A stretch of 64,000 nt of DNA, from positions 1 through 64,000 of the forward strand of contig NZ_JAUYZJ010000009.1 of the NCBI RefSeq assembly GCF_030700285.1, written 5' to 3'. Every line of letters begins with the position of its first letter. Within the stretch, counting starts at the first letter, position 1. A model generated the notes under the pieces. That model was not told the DNA's origin, ran no database searches, and worked only from the letters and a program-made list of their open reading frames with translations. Made by a program: the position numbers and the translations under genes. Positions 7,330-15,567 of the stretch are shown here, in pieces. Origin of the DNA: Methylobacterium sp. NEAU K (GTDB taxonomy: Bacteria; Pseudomonadota; Alphaproteobacteria; Rhizobiales; Beijerinckiaceae).

Positions 7330-8451
7330 ATGCGAGCATCGATATCCACCGCACTCCTCCTGGGCCTGCTGATGGCCAGCGCCGCGCAGGCGCAGGTCAA
7401 AATCGGCATCGTGGGTTCGATGACCGGGCCGAACGCGGCCTTCGGGGCGCAGATCAAGAACGGCGCGAGCCAGGCGGTCGAGGACATCAACAAGGCTGGC
7501 GGGATCAAGGGTCAGAAACTTGAGGTGATCATCGGCGACGATGCCTCGGATCCGAAGCAGGGCGTCTCGGTGGCCAACAAATTTGCGAGCGCCGGCGTGA
7601 AGATGGTCGTCGGCCATTTCAACTCCGGCGTGTCGATCCCGGCCTCCGACGTCTATCTCGACGCCGGCATCATCCAGGTCACGCCCGCCTCCACGAACGT
7701 GAAGTTCACCGAGCGCGGGATGTGGAACACGTTCCGCACCTGTGGCCGCGACGACCAGCAGGGCGCGGTGGCCGGCGCGTATCTCGCCGTGCACCTCAAA
7801 GGCAAGAAGATCGCCTTCGTCCACGACAAGACCCCCTATGGCAAGGGCTTGGCCGACGAGACCCTGAAGGCGCTCAAGGCCAAGGGCGGCAAGGACGTGA
7901 TGTACGAGGGCGTCAATCCGGGCGAGAAAGACTACTCGGCGCTCGTTTCCAAGCTGAAATCGGCCGAGGTCGACGTGGTGTACTACGGCGGCCTGCACAC
8001 CGAGGCCGGGCTGATCCTGCGCCAGATGCGTGACCAGGGGCTGAAGGCGCCGATGATGAGCGGCGACGGCATCACCGACAAGGAATTCGTGCAGATCGCC
8101 GGTCCGGGTGCCGAGGGCACACTGATGACCTTCTCGCCGGATGCCCGCAAGAACCCGAACGCCAAGGCGGCGGTGGCCGCGTTCAAGGCCAAGGGCATCG
8201 ATCCGGAGGCGTACACGCTGTACTCGTACGCGGCGGTGCAGGTGCTCGCCAAGGCGATGGCCGAGACCGGCTCCAGCGACGGCAAGACGCTCGCCGACTG
8301 GCTGCACCAGGGCAAGAGCATCGACACCGTGGTCGGGCCGATCGCCTACGACAAGAAGGGCGACATCACGCGGCCGGACTACGTCATGTACGCGTGGAAG
8401 AAGGGCGCCGACGGCAAGATCGACTACACCGGCAACGAGCTGACGCAGTAA
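7330..8451 (+). CDS. branched-chain amino acid ABC transporter substrate-binding protein (LivJ/LivK type)
   Basis: 373 aa, normal for the family. Sec signal peptide 1-21 (LMASAAQA|QV). The mature part starts VKIGIVGSMTGPNAAFGAQI, the type I periplasmic binding fold with the A-x-G-x-x-x-x-NG-x-x-x-A-V-E-D-IN pattern. It continues with VVGHFNSGVSIPASDVY, the ligand-contacting loop, and DKTPYGKGLADE. It delivers Leu/Ile/Val or another small amide to a membrane transporter. No LivHMGF genes are adjacent, so it is an orphan receptor here and must share a transporter encoded elsewhere, or act as a sensor; that is inference. Its GC-rich codon use is native-like. Confidence 0.92.
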   Translation: MRASISTALLLGLLMASAAQAQVKIGIVGSMTGPNAAFGAQIKNGASQAVEDINKAGGIKGQKLEVIIGDDASDPKQGVSVANKFASAGVKMVVGHFNSGVSIPASDVYLDAGIIQVTPASTNVKFTERGMWNTFRTCGRDDQQGAVAGAYLAVHLKGKKIAFVHDKTPYGKGLADETLKALKAKGGKDVMYEGVNPGEKDYSALVSKLKSAEVDVVYYGGLHTEAGLILRQMRDQGLKAPMMSGDGITDKEFVQIAGPGAEGTLMTFSPDARKNPNAKAAVAAFKAKGIDPEAYTLYSYAAVQVLAKAMAETGSSDGKTLADWLHQGKSIDTVVGPIAYDKKGDITRPDYVMYAWKKGADGKIDYTGNELTQ

Positions 8452-8756
8452 ACCCTACGTCCGCCACACCCTCCGCTCCGGGGCTTGCGGCGCCCGATCT
8501 CGCCGAAGCGCTGCCAGGCGGCATCGCGGTGGCGCCGGAGGCGGTCTACGCCGATCGCCTCGATACAGCGTCGCGCGTTCTCACCGAGACGGCCGCGGGC
8601 GCACCAGTTCAACCAGGGACGCGCATCTTCTCGCCTATGCCTGAGCCTTCGACGCTGATGTCCGAAGCCACGACTGCGACTTCGTCGGTACCGGCTGGCC
8701 GTCGTGGTCGAACGCGAATCTGCATCGCTTGATCGGCGCAGAACCGACTGCACAGC
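8452..8756. other. intergenic, nothing recognised
   Basis: Separates two convergent genes. Frames on both strands are open, as expected at this GC content, but none has domain-like composition, and no U-tract terminator is obvious. Confidence 0.4.
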
Positions 8757-9209
8757 CTACTCCGCGGCGTGCCGCGTCGCCTGCGCCCCGGGCACGCCGA
8801 GCCCGATCCGCTTGGCAATCGCCGAACGCTGAGCGGCGTAGCTCGGTGCGGTCATCGGATAATCGGCCGGCAGGCCGTAGCGGGTGCGGTACTGCTCAGG
8901 CGTGAGACCATGCGCGGTGAGGTGGCGCTTCAGCATCCTGTAGGGGCGCCCATCGATAAAACTAATCAGCGCGCCCTTCGTCACCGACTGGGTGATCTGC
9001 CCGGGGCTAGGCCGCTCGATGCCGGACGCAGGGATCGCGGACCCATCGGATGACCGATCCAAGTCGCAGAAGGCCCTGTGGATGGCCGTAAGCAGCTTTG
9101 GCAGGTCGTAAGCCGCGACGTGGTTGTGGGCCACGTAGGCGGACATGGTCCTGGCCGCGAGCGCGACGAACTCGTGGGCTTCCAGATATCGGACGGTGGT
9201 TCTGGGCAT
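8757..9209 (-). CDS. MucR/Ros family transcriptional regulator, cysteine-less zinc-finger type
   Basis: 150 aa. The family layout is an N-terminal oligomerisation region (residues 1-60, with VALAARTMSAYVAHNHV) and a C-terminal DNA-binding domain (about 75-140). The conserved core reads ITQSVTKGALISFIDGRPY, then MLKRHLTAHGLTPEQYR, YGLPADYPMTAPSYAAQRS and IGLG. Classical Ros/MucR fingers have Cys in place of Ser in the L-I-C-L/F-E-D-G strand; here it is Ser, so the finger cannot bind zinc in the usual way. Cysteine-less members that fold without zinc are known from Mesorhizobium. The family controls surface polysaccharide, motility and cell-cycle genes. A close paralogue is at 60678. Confidence 0.9.
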   Translation of the reverse strand: MPRTTVRYLEAHEFVALAARTMSAYVAHNHVAAYDLPKLLTAIHRAFCDLDRSSDGSAIPASGIERPSPGQITQSVTKGALISFIDGRPYRMLKRHLTAHGLTPEQYRTRYGLPADYPMTAPSYAAQRSAIAKRIGLGVPGAQATRHAAE

Positions 9210-9532
9210 TGGAGATTTCCTCGCGTTGGCTGTTAACGGGGATGCATTCGGCGGGGTGACGGCACGCCTCGCCGCTTTGAGGCGCCGGGGCCTTTCGGCT
9301 GTCCGTCGTGCTCTGTCCGCTGCGCTCCACCTTCCGAGGGCTGATCACCGGTTGTGGATTGGCGCGCGATGTAGTGGTGACGCACAGATGCAGAGGCGAC
9401 TCGCGGACCGAGAGCGTTCCGTCGCCGGGTCCTGCAAGGACCGCATGACAAGGCGCGGGTGCCGGGCGGCGGGTGGGTCCGCCGCTCGACACTTGCCGCA
9501 CACCATCAGCCCGAGCCGATGGTGCGACAGGG
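9210..9532. other. intergenic, promoter region of the MucR gene
   Basis: No believable gene. The part next to 9209 should contain the mucR promoter. MucR-type proteins usually bind AT-rich sites in their own promoters, but the GC content here gives no clear candidate. Confidence 0.35.
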
Positions 9533-9721
9533 TTACCGACTCAGCGTGGCGATGCGCCGCCCGAGTTCGATCAGCACCACGTCCACGAGCTCGCGTAGCT
9601 GCGGATCGAATAGTTCAGCCACGGTTTGACGGAGATCGAGTGCTTGCTGCACCGCTCGCTCCATGCGGCTAGCCATCTCGTCGGGTTCGCTGTCGTTGGC
9701 CAGCTTGCTGCTCATGACCAT
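9533..9721 (-). CDS. small acidic protein encoded behind luxI
   Basis: 62 aa from ATG 9721, or 60 aa from ATG 9715. It is helical: EPDEMASRMERAVQQALDLRQTVAELF then LRELVDVVLIELGRRIATL. It starts about 10 bp after the luxI stop with a purine-rich GAAGAAAG ahead of it, so it is almost surely co-transcribed with luxI. Its size and position resemble CinS, the small anti-repressor encoded directly behind cinI in Rhizobium; homology is not claimed, only the parallel. No motif of known function. Confidence 0.62.
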   Translation of the reverse strand: MVMSSKLANDSEPDEMASRMERAVQQALDLRQTVAELFDPQLRELVDVVLIELGRRIATLSR

Positions 9722-9731
9722 GGTGCTTTCT

Positions 9732-10364
9732 TCAGCTCGCCAGTCGAGCGGCCACGCGGCTTTCCGGAGTCAGAACCGATTCCGTGCTGCCGCGCATCTT
9801 TTGCAATTGCTTGAGGCTGCGGCCATCGAAGCCGGCATTGACCGCAACGATCTCGACGTCGTCGATCGTTTGCGGGAGCCCGAGCGGCAAAGCGTGGATA
9901 TGCAGCTGCAGGAGCCGCAGGAGCCAACTCGTCGGCATCTCAGAGACGAAGCCTCTCAGACCTCGCGGCAGCCCCCACTCTACGATCGCCGTGAGGAGCG
10001 CCAGGGCGGTCGGATTGAGCCGACGGCCCGAGGTGCGCATGCTGTCGGCGACCCCGATCCGGCTCCACTCGACGATGTGCGGCGAGGACGGCGGAGCGGC
10101 CTCACAAAGCTGCGGCAGATGCTTGGACAGGACGTAAGGACGCGATGTCGGAAGGAGCCGCGAATAACCGACAACTTCATCGTCTTCGACGGCGAGAAGA
10201 TGGACGGCATATTCGTCATCGAACTCGTCGATCTCGCGCCTGTCGTCTCTAGCGATGGCCGACCAACCCATTTCCTCGACGAAGATTTTGTGACGCAACC
10301 GCCATGCTTGCTCCATCAGCTCTTTGTTCCGATCGATGTCGGCCGCGGTGATGACTTGAATCAT
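9732..10364 (-). CDS. LuxI-family acyl-homoserine-lactone synthase
   Basis: 210 aa, the family size. It makes N-acyl-homoserine lactone from S-adenosylmethionine and an acyl carrier. Conserved residues are in place: R, F and W in WRLRHKIFVEEMGW; the acidic pair in REIDEFDDEYA; the arginine in GYSRLLPTSRP; and the E/R pair in HIVEWSRIGV. The C-terminal half, which sets acyl-chain choice, is regular, so product length cannot be read from sequence. The start ATG 10364 is preceded by a near-perfect ribosome site (AAGGAGGTG). A 24-bp palindrome 43 bp upstream is the likely LuxR-type operator. The small gene 9533-9721 follows in the same operon, and a luxR is divergent. Confidence 0.93.
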   Translation of the reverse strand: MIQVITAADIDRNKELMEQAWRLRHKIFVEEMGWSAIARDDRREIDEFDDEYAVHLLAVEDDEVVGYSRLLPTSRPYVLSKHLPQLCEAAPPSSPHIVEWSRIGVADSMRTSGRRLNPTALALLTAIVEWGLPRGLRGFVSEMPTSWLLRLLQLHIHALPLGLPQTIDDVEIVAVNAGFDGRSLKQLQKMRGSTESVLTPESRVAARLAS

Positions 10365-10368
10365 GAAA

Positions 10369-10377
10369 CACCTCCTT
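10369..10377 (-). promoter_or_regulatory. strong Shine-Dalgarno site of luxI
   Basis: The minus strand reads AAGGAGGTG, the full anti-SD complement, four bases before the luxI ATG at 10364. It decides the start and suggests efficient translation once the transcript is made. Confidence 0.8.
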
Positions 10378-10406
10378 GCTTGGTGTGCGCGCGCAACGGG
10401 GCGCGC

Positions 10407-10430
10407 GACACCACGCGAACGCGTGGTGTC
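10407..10430. promoter_or_regulatory. 24-bp palindrome, probable lux-type operator
   Basis: The sequence is an 11-bp arm GACACCACGCG, a two-base AA centre, and the exact reverse complement CGCGTGGTGTC. It sits 43 bp upstream of luxI and about 104 bp upstream of luxR, in the divergent control region. Lux boxes are 18-20 bp palindromes placed just upstream of luxI promoters, which matches position and symmetry. No T-tract follows, so it is not a terminator. That the adjacent LuxR binds it is inference. Confidence 0.65.
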
Positions 10431-10533
10431 GGCACGCTTGCTGCGCGTGCCCGCCAGTGTCGGATGAGAGGTGCTCTATTTCGTAGGCGAGGCCGCCGAT
10501 CCGGGTTACCAGGAGCGGAGGACAGGAGCCGTC

Positions 10534-11265
10534 GTGAGCAGGAAGCCGCTCGATCACACGCTCAAGCTGCTGAAGGAGCTCGACCGAGCGGGCAGCGTGC
10601 CGGAGGTTGTGGCCACGGTACAGCGACAGCTTGCGGGCTTCGGGATCGATGCGATCATCGCGGGTCTGCTTCCCACATCGCTCGCGCTGAATGGCTTCAA
10701 CCGCCAGTTCCTAGTCATGGAAAGCGTGCCCGACGAGTGGCGCCAGAGATATCTGCATCGGCGATACGCTGCGCATGATCCGATCGTCGCGCAGACCCTG
10801 CAACGACAGACAGGGTTTGCATGGAGCGATCCCGCTCTGCCGCCACCGACGTCGGCGACCGCCATCCAGATCATGAATGAGGCGGCCGACTTCGATCTAC
10901 GCGACGGCTACACGGTGCCCTTGACGACCGTCGAGGGCGAGATCGGCGGGATGAGCTTCGCGGGTTCTCGGCTGGAGCTCGCCCCGGAGCATCGTGGCAT
11001 GCTCACGCTGGTAGCAAGCTACGCCTTCGGTCACGCCTTACTCCTGCGAGGTCAGCCCATAGAGAAATCGGCGAAGCTGTCGCCGCGCGAACGCGAGACG
11101 CTCCAGTGGGCTGCAGAGGGCAAGACCGACTGGGAAATCGGAGAGATCATGGGGATTTCGGAACACGGGGTCGATTCGAACCTCCGCTGCGTGCGCGCGA
11201 AACTTCGGACCCGCAACCGAGCCCAGTCGGTGGCCGAGGGTTTTCGGCTCGGCCTCATCGTCTAA
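10534..11265 (+). CDS. LuxR-family acyl-homoserine-lactone-responsive regulator
   Basis: 243 aa from GTG 10534, preceded by GGACAGGAG; an upstream GTG at 10471 lacks a good ribosome site. Residues about 15-165 are the Autoind_bind domain, with the ligand-pocket W/Y/DP/W signature in DEWRQRYLHRRYAAHDPIVAQ and GFAWSD. The C-terminal LuxR helix-turn-helix is at about 175-240: LSPRERETLQWAAEGKTDWE, then GEIMGISEHGVDSNLRCVRAKL. It is divergent from luxI across a region holding a 24-bp palindrome, so it probably autoregulates and activates luxI when the lactone accumulates. All key residues are present, so it looks functional. Confidence 0.92.
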   Translation: MSRKPLDHTLKLLKELDRAGSVPEVVATVQRQLAGFGIDAIIAGLLPTSLALNGFNRQFLVMESVPDEWRQRYLHRRYAAHDPIVAQTLQRQTGFAWSDPALPPPTSATAIQIMNEAADFDLRDGYTVPLTTVEGEIGGMSFAGSRLELAPEHRGMLTLVASYAFGHALLLRGQPIEKSAKLSPRERETLQWAAEGKTDWEIGEIMGISEHGVDSNLRCVRAKLRTRNRAQSVAEGFRLGLIV

Positions 11266-11311
11266 GTTGTTTGCAGGCTGCATTGACCGGACACGCAGCG
11301 GAGCCGCGACC

Positions 11312-11542
11312 TTGGCAAATCACGAACAGCACGACCGTCTCCTACAGAGTATCTCGGCAGCCCTAGGCGTTCATATCGCCGCCTTCACTGGGGATCTGAC
11401 TTCTGAGCAGGACAGTGCGACGGCCTATCATCATGCAATCCTACTCCATCGGTTGATCCGAGCGTTTCGCTCGCTTCCCGACGATGACACACGACTCAAG
11501 GCGATTCGCACACTTGAGGAACTGGCAAATCAAACAATATAG
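11312..11542 (+). CDS. small helical protein downstream of luxR
   Basis: About 76 aa from a TTG at 11312; a longer frame starts at 11267. The peptide reads NHEQHDRLLQSISAALGVHI, then TAYHHAILLHRLIRAFRSLP and TRLKAIRTLEELANQ. This L-I-x-A-F-x-x-x-x-D-x-x-x-R-x-x-x-I-x-x-L-E-x-L-A ending is common in small alphaproteobacterial regulators, often with an HTH in front, which is missing here. It starts within 50 bp of the luxR stop, so it may be co-transcribed. Start uncertain; function unknown. Confidence 0.5.
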   Translation: MANHEQHDRLLQSISAALGVHIAAFTGDLTSEQDSATAYHHAILLHRLIRAFRSLPDDDTRLKAIRTLEELANQTI

Positions 11543-12117
11543 TGCCAATATATTTCATCATCGCATGACCTCGTCGTGAGCCGCAAGATCTATTGCCAAT
11601 CAAGTTTGGTCATAAGCGTCGTCTCCGGCCGCTGTGATTGAGTCGCAGCATTTGGTTGGACCGAAGACTTCGAAGGTCCGTTGGATGGCGTCCGAGAGAT
11701 CCAGGACTGGTCGAACGGCGGCTGTGCGCAGCAGTGCCGTGAGATTGGCGACGTTTTCTCATCCTCATCTTAGGCGCGTTTGCTAGTTTGCCCCTGTCGG
11801 GCGATCGATGCCGTGTCTTAGGTGGCCATCCGGGACCCGGCGGCCGTCCGTCGGGTCGACTTCATCGGATGCCGCTCGGGAATGAGGCTCAGCAGGATCG
11901 TGGACGACCCATTCATACGTTCCGATTGCCGATCCGCTCACATCGGGGGTGAGTGAGCCGTGCTCGCCGCCCTTCAAGCATGCTCCAGCACCACTGGCCT
12001 CCCCGCGGGCGCGACCAACATCAGAACCGCATGATTCTAGAGCCTGAACCGAACCAAGCTCTTGCAGGTGCAATCATTTTGTGGTTCAGGGCCGCCGCTT
12101 GCAACACAGAGGCTGCG
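11543..12117. other. intergenic with a possible gene relic
   Basis: AT-richer just after 11543, then normal GC. On the minus strand a 51-codon frame from about 11746 down to about 11594 (ENVANLTALLRTAAVRPVLD, then SDAIQRTFEVFG) looks protein-like but has no start codon and begins right after a stop, so it reads as a decayed gene fragment. The left end of the IS5-type element must lie before 12118, but I could not fix its inverted repeat. Confidence 0.3.
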
Positions 12118-12877
12118 ATGGCGGACCTGTTCTGGCTCTCGGACGGGCAGTGGGCGGAGATTGAGCCATTCATGCCCAAGAACCAGCCCGGACCTGAGCG
12201 GAAGGAGGACCGGCAGATCATCTCCGGCATCCTGCACGTGCTCATCTCCGGGTGCCGCTGGCGCGACTGCCCGTCGGCGCGTGGACCCCGCACCACGGTC
12301 TACAACCGCTTCAACAGGTGGTCGCGACGTGGCTTCTGGAAAGCGATGCTCGCCGCGCTGGCCAAAGCGGGATGGTCGGGTGAGGCGGCCGCCATCGACA
12401 GCAGCTACGTCCAAGCCCACCGCTCTGCCCATGGCAGCAAAGGGGGGCGAAAGCACAGGCCATCGCCCCGTCGCGCGGCGGCCAGACGACCAAGATCCAC
12501 GCGCTCACCGATGTGCTCGGCCGGCCTGGCGTCCTCCTGCTGACGCCCGGCAACGACAGCGACGTGACGACCGCCCCGGCGGTGTTGGCCGAAGCGCCTG
12601 GCCGGATCTCCAGCGTCTGGCCGCTGACAAGGGCTACGACGCCGACTGGCTGCGCGCTGACCTACCCAAGAGCGGCATCACGCCGGTTATCCCGCGCAAG
12701 CGCGGCCGCAAGCGCCGGATCCGCCATGACAGGCTCCGCTATCGGGAGCGCTGGCGGATCGGGGCCACCTTCTGTCGCCTCAAAGACTTCCGCCGACTCG
12801 CCACTCGCTACGATAAGCTGGCTCGCAACTACGCCTCAGCCATCGCGCTCGCAGCCATCATCGCGTTCTGGTGCTGA
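12118..12877 (+). pseudogene. IS5-family (IS427-like) transposase, inactivated
   Basis: The protein is spread over three frames. Frame one (from ATG 12118) carries the DUF4096-type N terminus (LFWLSDGQWAEIEPFMP, then ISGCRWRDCPSARGPRTTVY) and the first catalytic Asp (AIDSSYVQAHRSAHGSKGG). At the G6 run 12442-12447 the reading moves to -1, the usual programmed shift in this group, giving RGGQTTKIHALTDVLGRP. Near 12605-12620 a second, unexpected shift is needed to reach AADKGYDADWLRADL (second Asp) and the end LARNYASAIALAAIIAFWC. In the Y-2-R-3-E-6-K signature the catalytic Glu codon is GGG (12761-12763), giving Gly. The element is therefore doubly broken. Confidence 0.85.
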
Positions 12878-12966
12878 ACGGGCCCACAGGGCAGGATGTG
12901 TCTTAAATCAATTGGTCAGATCAAAAAGGCGGTGCAATTCTGCCGGGAATCGGCCGTATTTACATC

Positions 12967-13227
12967 TTATAAGGTATAAAAATCCAGCTTTCCGCATTGA
13001 ACGCAGCGCCACGCTGAAATCCTCCTCCGACTATTCTCAAGTTGTTTTCGTTTGATTTTTGACTCCTGAGCGGCGGTTCCGCAGCCGACGACGACCGTCC
13101 CCTGCGCATCATTCAGGCCAGGAATGACTTCAACCCATTCTATTGGGAAAGTTTGCTGTTTGATGCTAAGCTGACCTTCCTGCATGGATGCGCCGCATTG
13201 AATGCACTTAGCCTTGACCTCTGACAT
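12967..13227 (-). CDS. small zinc-ribbon protein
   Basis: 86 aa from ATG 13227; a longer frame reaches 13269. Two CxxC knuckles frame the protein: KCIQCGASMQEGQ at the start and WRCVQCGKLDFYTL at the very end. Between them is a strand-rich segment (TFPIEWVEVIPGLND, then GTVVVGCGTAAQ). Two paired CxxC units make a one-zinc ribbon; the target is unknown. Codon use is less GC-biased than its neighbours and it lies between a dead IS and AT-rich DNA, suggesting an acquired gene. Confidence 0.6.
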   Translation of the reverse strand: MSEVKAKCIQCGASMQEGQLSIKQQTFPIEWVEVIPGLNDAQGTVVVGCGTAAQESKIKRKQLENSRRRISAWRCVQCGKLDFYTL

Positions 13228-13493
13228 ATCAGCTCGACTCCTTTGAGGTCGGGCGAGTACAGGCACCACAAGCCGCAGCCATGTGAAATGTGCGGAAAAT
13301 AATTAAATAGTGTTTATTGTTGCAGATCTAATTTTAATTCCAGGCCGTTTCTGCCAACGGGCACATTCTTAATCCACCGGTGCTCGCGTCAGTTGGTCGA
13401 ACCCCCATGTCCGGCAGCTAAAGCAATCGCGCCCAATAGCGTACCTCAGCCGTTACGTTCGCGCTCGTCCCTGATGTTGATCGAGTCCAAACC

Positions 13494-13775
13494 CTAACCC
13501 GGAATGACGTCCGGCACACGGGCTCGGGGAGCCAGAAAGGCCACGCCCACCACATCCTCCCGTCGCCAGACGACACGCACCGTGGAGGCGGCGGGCTCCG
13601 CCCCGATCGCGAGGTCAAAGACGCGTGGAACGGTTGTCCCGGCCGAGAACGCCAGGCACGCCCCAATGGGTGAGAAGTTTAGGACGATGCAGCGTACGTC
13701 CGCCTCGCGGCCGGGCAAGCTTGCTCGGCCTTCAACGGTAGCCTGGACACGAAGTTTTTCGCGGCGCTGTTGCAT
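13494..13775 (-). CDS. PilZ-domain protein
   Basis: 93 aa from ATG 13775. The N-terminal QRREKLR corresponds to the RxxxR c-di-GMP-contacting motif, and LNFSPIGACLAF to the [D/N]-x-S-x-x-G motif that follows it. The remainder (PRVFDLAIG, then STVRVVWRREDVVGVAF) supplies the beta-barrel strands, including the W-R-x-x-x-x-x-G-V-x-F end. It is a stand-alone PilZ receptor of minimal size. A recognisably related relic is at 26851-26973, and another PilZ protein is at 63359. Confidence 0.78.
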   Translation of the reverse strand: MQQRREKLRVQATVEGRASLPGREADVRCIVLNFSPIGACLAFSAGTTVPRVFDLAIGAEPAASTVRVVWRREDVVGVAFLAPRARVPDVIPG

Positions 13776-14334
13776 GATGCGGGCCCTGCGCAAATGTAGC
13801 GCAGTGAGTACGCAGACAGATTTAAGACTTTGCGCTCACCGGCGGGGCGTCCCCATCGCCCGACTGGCCGCGCCCGCATGCGTCCATTCAGCTCAGGAGA
13901 ATATCAGGATCGAGAACGGTCTGCCTGAACGCGGAGGCCTCGCGCCTGAGCTTCCGCGCAGGGCCGGGTAGATAGAGGCCATTGAGAGGAATACCGGCCG
14001 CTCCGAGACAGCTCAGGTCATCGAGACCACCGTGTGGCCGGGCGCGGACGCGAGCGACGACCGTTCGCGACAGAAGAGTCCGGCCCCCACCTCGCGGACG
14101 GGCTAGAGATAGGCGCTTTCGTGGGCCAGATTTGACCCGAAGCGGACCATTGGAATGCTGGCTTCCGGATATACAATATTATCCGGTCCAGGAGACTTAT
14201 TTTGGCTGAAGGCGGCAAATTCACATTTGGACTTCCGACGCCAGATTCGGACATATCGCTACCCACCAACGGGGCAAATATTGTCCAAATACTTCGATGG
14301 TGTTCACGTCGTTTGTTGGCATCGACGAGCGAAC
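13776..14334. other. intergenic, nothing recognised
   Basis: Between a minus-strand PilZ gene and the end of the YeiH gene. The part 14150-14330 is AT-richer than the rest, with a TATACAATATTATCC stretch near 14168. I see no gene, terminator or repeat that I can support. Confidence 0.4.
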
Positions 14335-15432
14335 TCAGGATATCCCGAGCACGTGGATGAGCAACAGGCTGGTCCCCACCAGCACCACCAGCGAGCCTGT
14401 CACCGCCAGCGTCACTCTGCCGCCGACGCGGGCGAGCACGCGCACGTCCACGCCGAGACCCAAGGCCGCCATCGAGAGCACGGTAAGGAAGCCGGCGAGG
14501 TGGGCGAGCGGCTTCACCGCCGCGTCCGGGATCACACCGATCGAGCGGCAAGTGGCGAGCGCCAGGAAGCCGAGGATGAACCACGGAACCAGCTTGGTGA
14601 ACCCGACGCGCCCGCCCTTTCCAGATACGGCCCCCGGCTCGGCGGGCAGGCGGGCGGCGACGAGGGAGAAGAACAGGACGACGGGGCCGAGCATCAGCAC
14701 GCGCACGAGCTTCACCAGGGTGCCGACCTGGGTCGAGAGCAGGCTCACCGGGACGGTGGCGGCCAGCACCTGCGGCACCGCGTAGACGGTCAGCCCGGCG
14801 AGCACGCCGTACTGGTTGTCGCTCATGCCGGCGAGCGGCACGAACAACGGCAGGCCGAGCACCATCAACACGCCGAGCACCGCGGTGAAGGCGATCGAGG
14901 CGGCGATGTCCTTGGGCTGCGCCCCGATCACCGGCGCCACCGCGGCGATGGCCGAGTTGCCACAGATCGCGTTGCCGCAGGCCACCAGGATCGCCATCCG
15001 CACCGGCAGATCGAGTGCCCGGCAGATGAAAAAACCCGCTACGATGCCGATCGCCACGGTGCCAACGATGCCGGCCAGCAGAGCCGGCCCGGAGGCGAGG
15101 ATCGCCCCGAGGCTCAACGAGGCCCCGAGCAGCACGACCGCCACCTCAAGGAGCTGCTTGGCGGAGAACGCGATGCCGGTCCGGTAGCGCACATCCGGCG
15201 ACCAGACCGTGCGCACGGCGATGCCCAGAAGGATCGCCAGTACCAGGGCCTCGACATAGGGGTGCTCCAGCACGCGCTCCTCCAGGGCTTGGGCCGCCAC
15301 CGAAACCAGGGTTATGGCGAAGCACAGAGCGATACCAGGCAACAGGTTATGCCAGTTCGCCAAGAAGCCCGGCTTGTCGCTGGCCACAGGGGGCGGGACG
15401 GCGGGTACATTCGGGGACGCGTCATTGCTCAC
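14335..15432 (-). CDS. YeiH/UPF0324 family putative sulfate/sulfite exporter
   Basis: 365 aa from GTG 15432; frames further upstream lack character. About ten transmembrane helices, including NLLPGIALCFAITLVSVAAQ, EALVLAILLGIAVRTVW, LLEVAVVLLGASLSLGAIL and TLVKLVRVLMLGPVVLFFSL. The glycine-rich core VACGNAICGNSAIAAVAPVI is diagnostic of UPF0324 (YeiH/TauZ-like). The family is linked to sulfite/sulfate efflux during taurine or sulfite metabolism; here it sits 387 bp from a ruined sulfite dehydrogenase remnant, in line with that role. A small membrane protein is divergent from it. Confidence 0.88.
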   Translation of the reverse strand: MSNDASPNVPAVPPPVASDKPGFLANWHNLLPGIALCFAITLVSVAAQALEERVLEHPYVEALVLAILLGIAVRTVWSPDVRYRTGIAFSAKQLLEVAVVLLGASLSLGAILASGPALLAGIVGTVAIGIVAGFFICRALDLPVRMAILVACGNAICGNSAIAAVAPVIGAQPKDIAASIAFTAVLGVLMVLGLPLFVPLAGMSDNQYGVLAGLTVYAVPQVLAATVPVSLLSTQVGTLVKLVRVLMLGPVVLFFSLVAARLPAEPGAVSGKGGRVGFTKLVPWFILGFLALATCRSIGVIPDAAVKPLAHLAGFLTVLSMAALGLGVDVRVLARVGGRVTLAVTGSLVVLVGTSLLLIHVLGIS

Positions 15433-15567
15433 GGGACGGGTTCTTGCCTCGCTTTGAAGGAAACGGTCGTCGCTTTGGCCGAGTTGGGAAGAAACCACTC
15501 CGGGTGGACGAAACGTCGAAAGACGCATCCATTGAACCGACGGCGGTCAAGCGCGACTTTGCCATTC

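Noticed and set aside
9663..10778. A 371-codon plus-strand frame across luxI
   Set aside because: Antisense to luxI and out of frame with luxR; no domain.
11590..11750. A 51-codon minus-strand frame that looks protein-like
   Set aside because: It begins right after a stop and has no start codon, so at best it is a relic too short to name.
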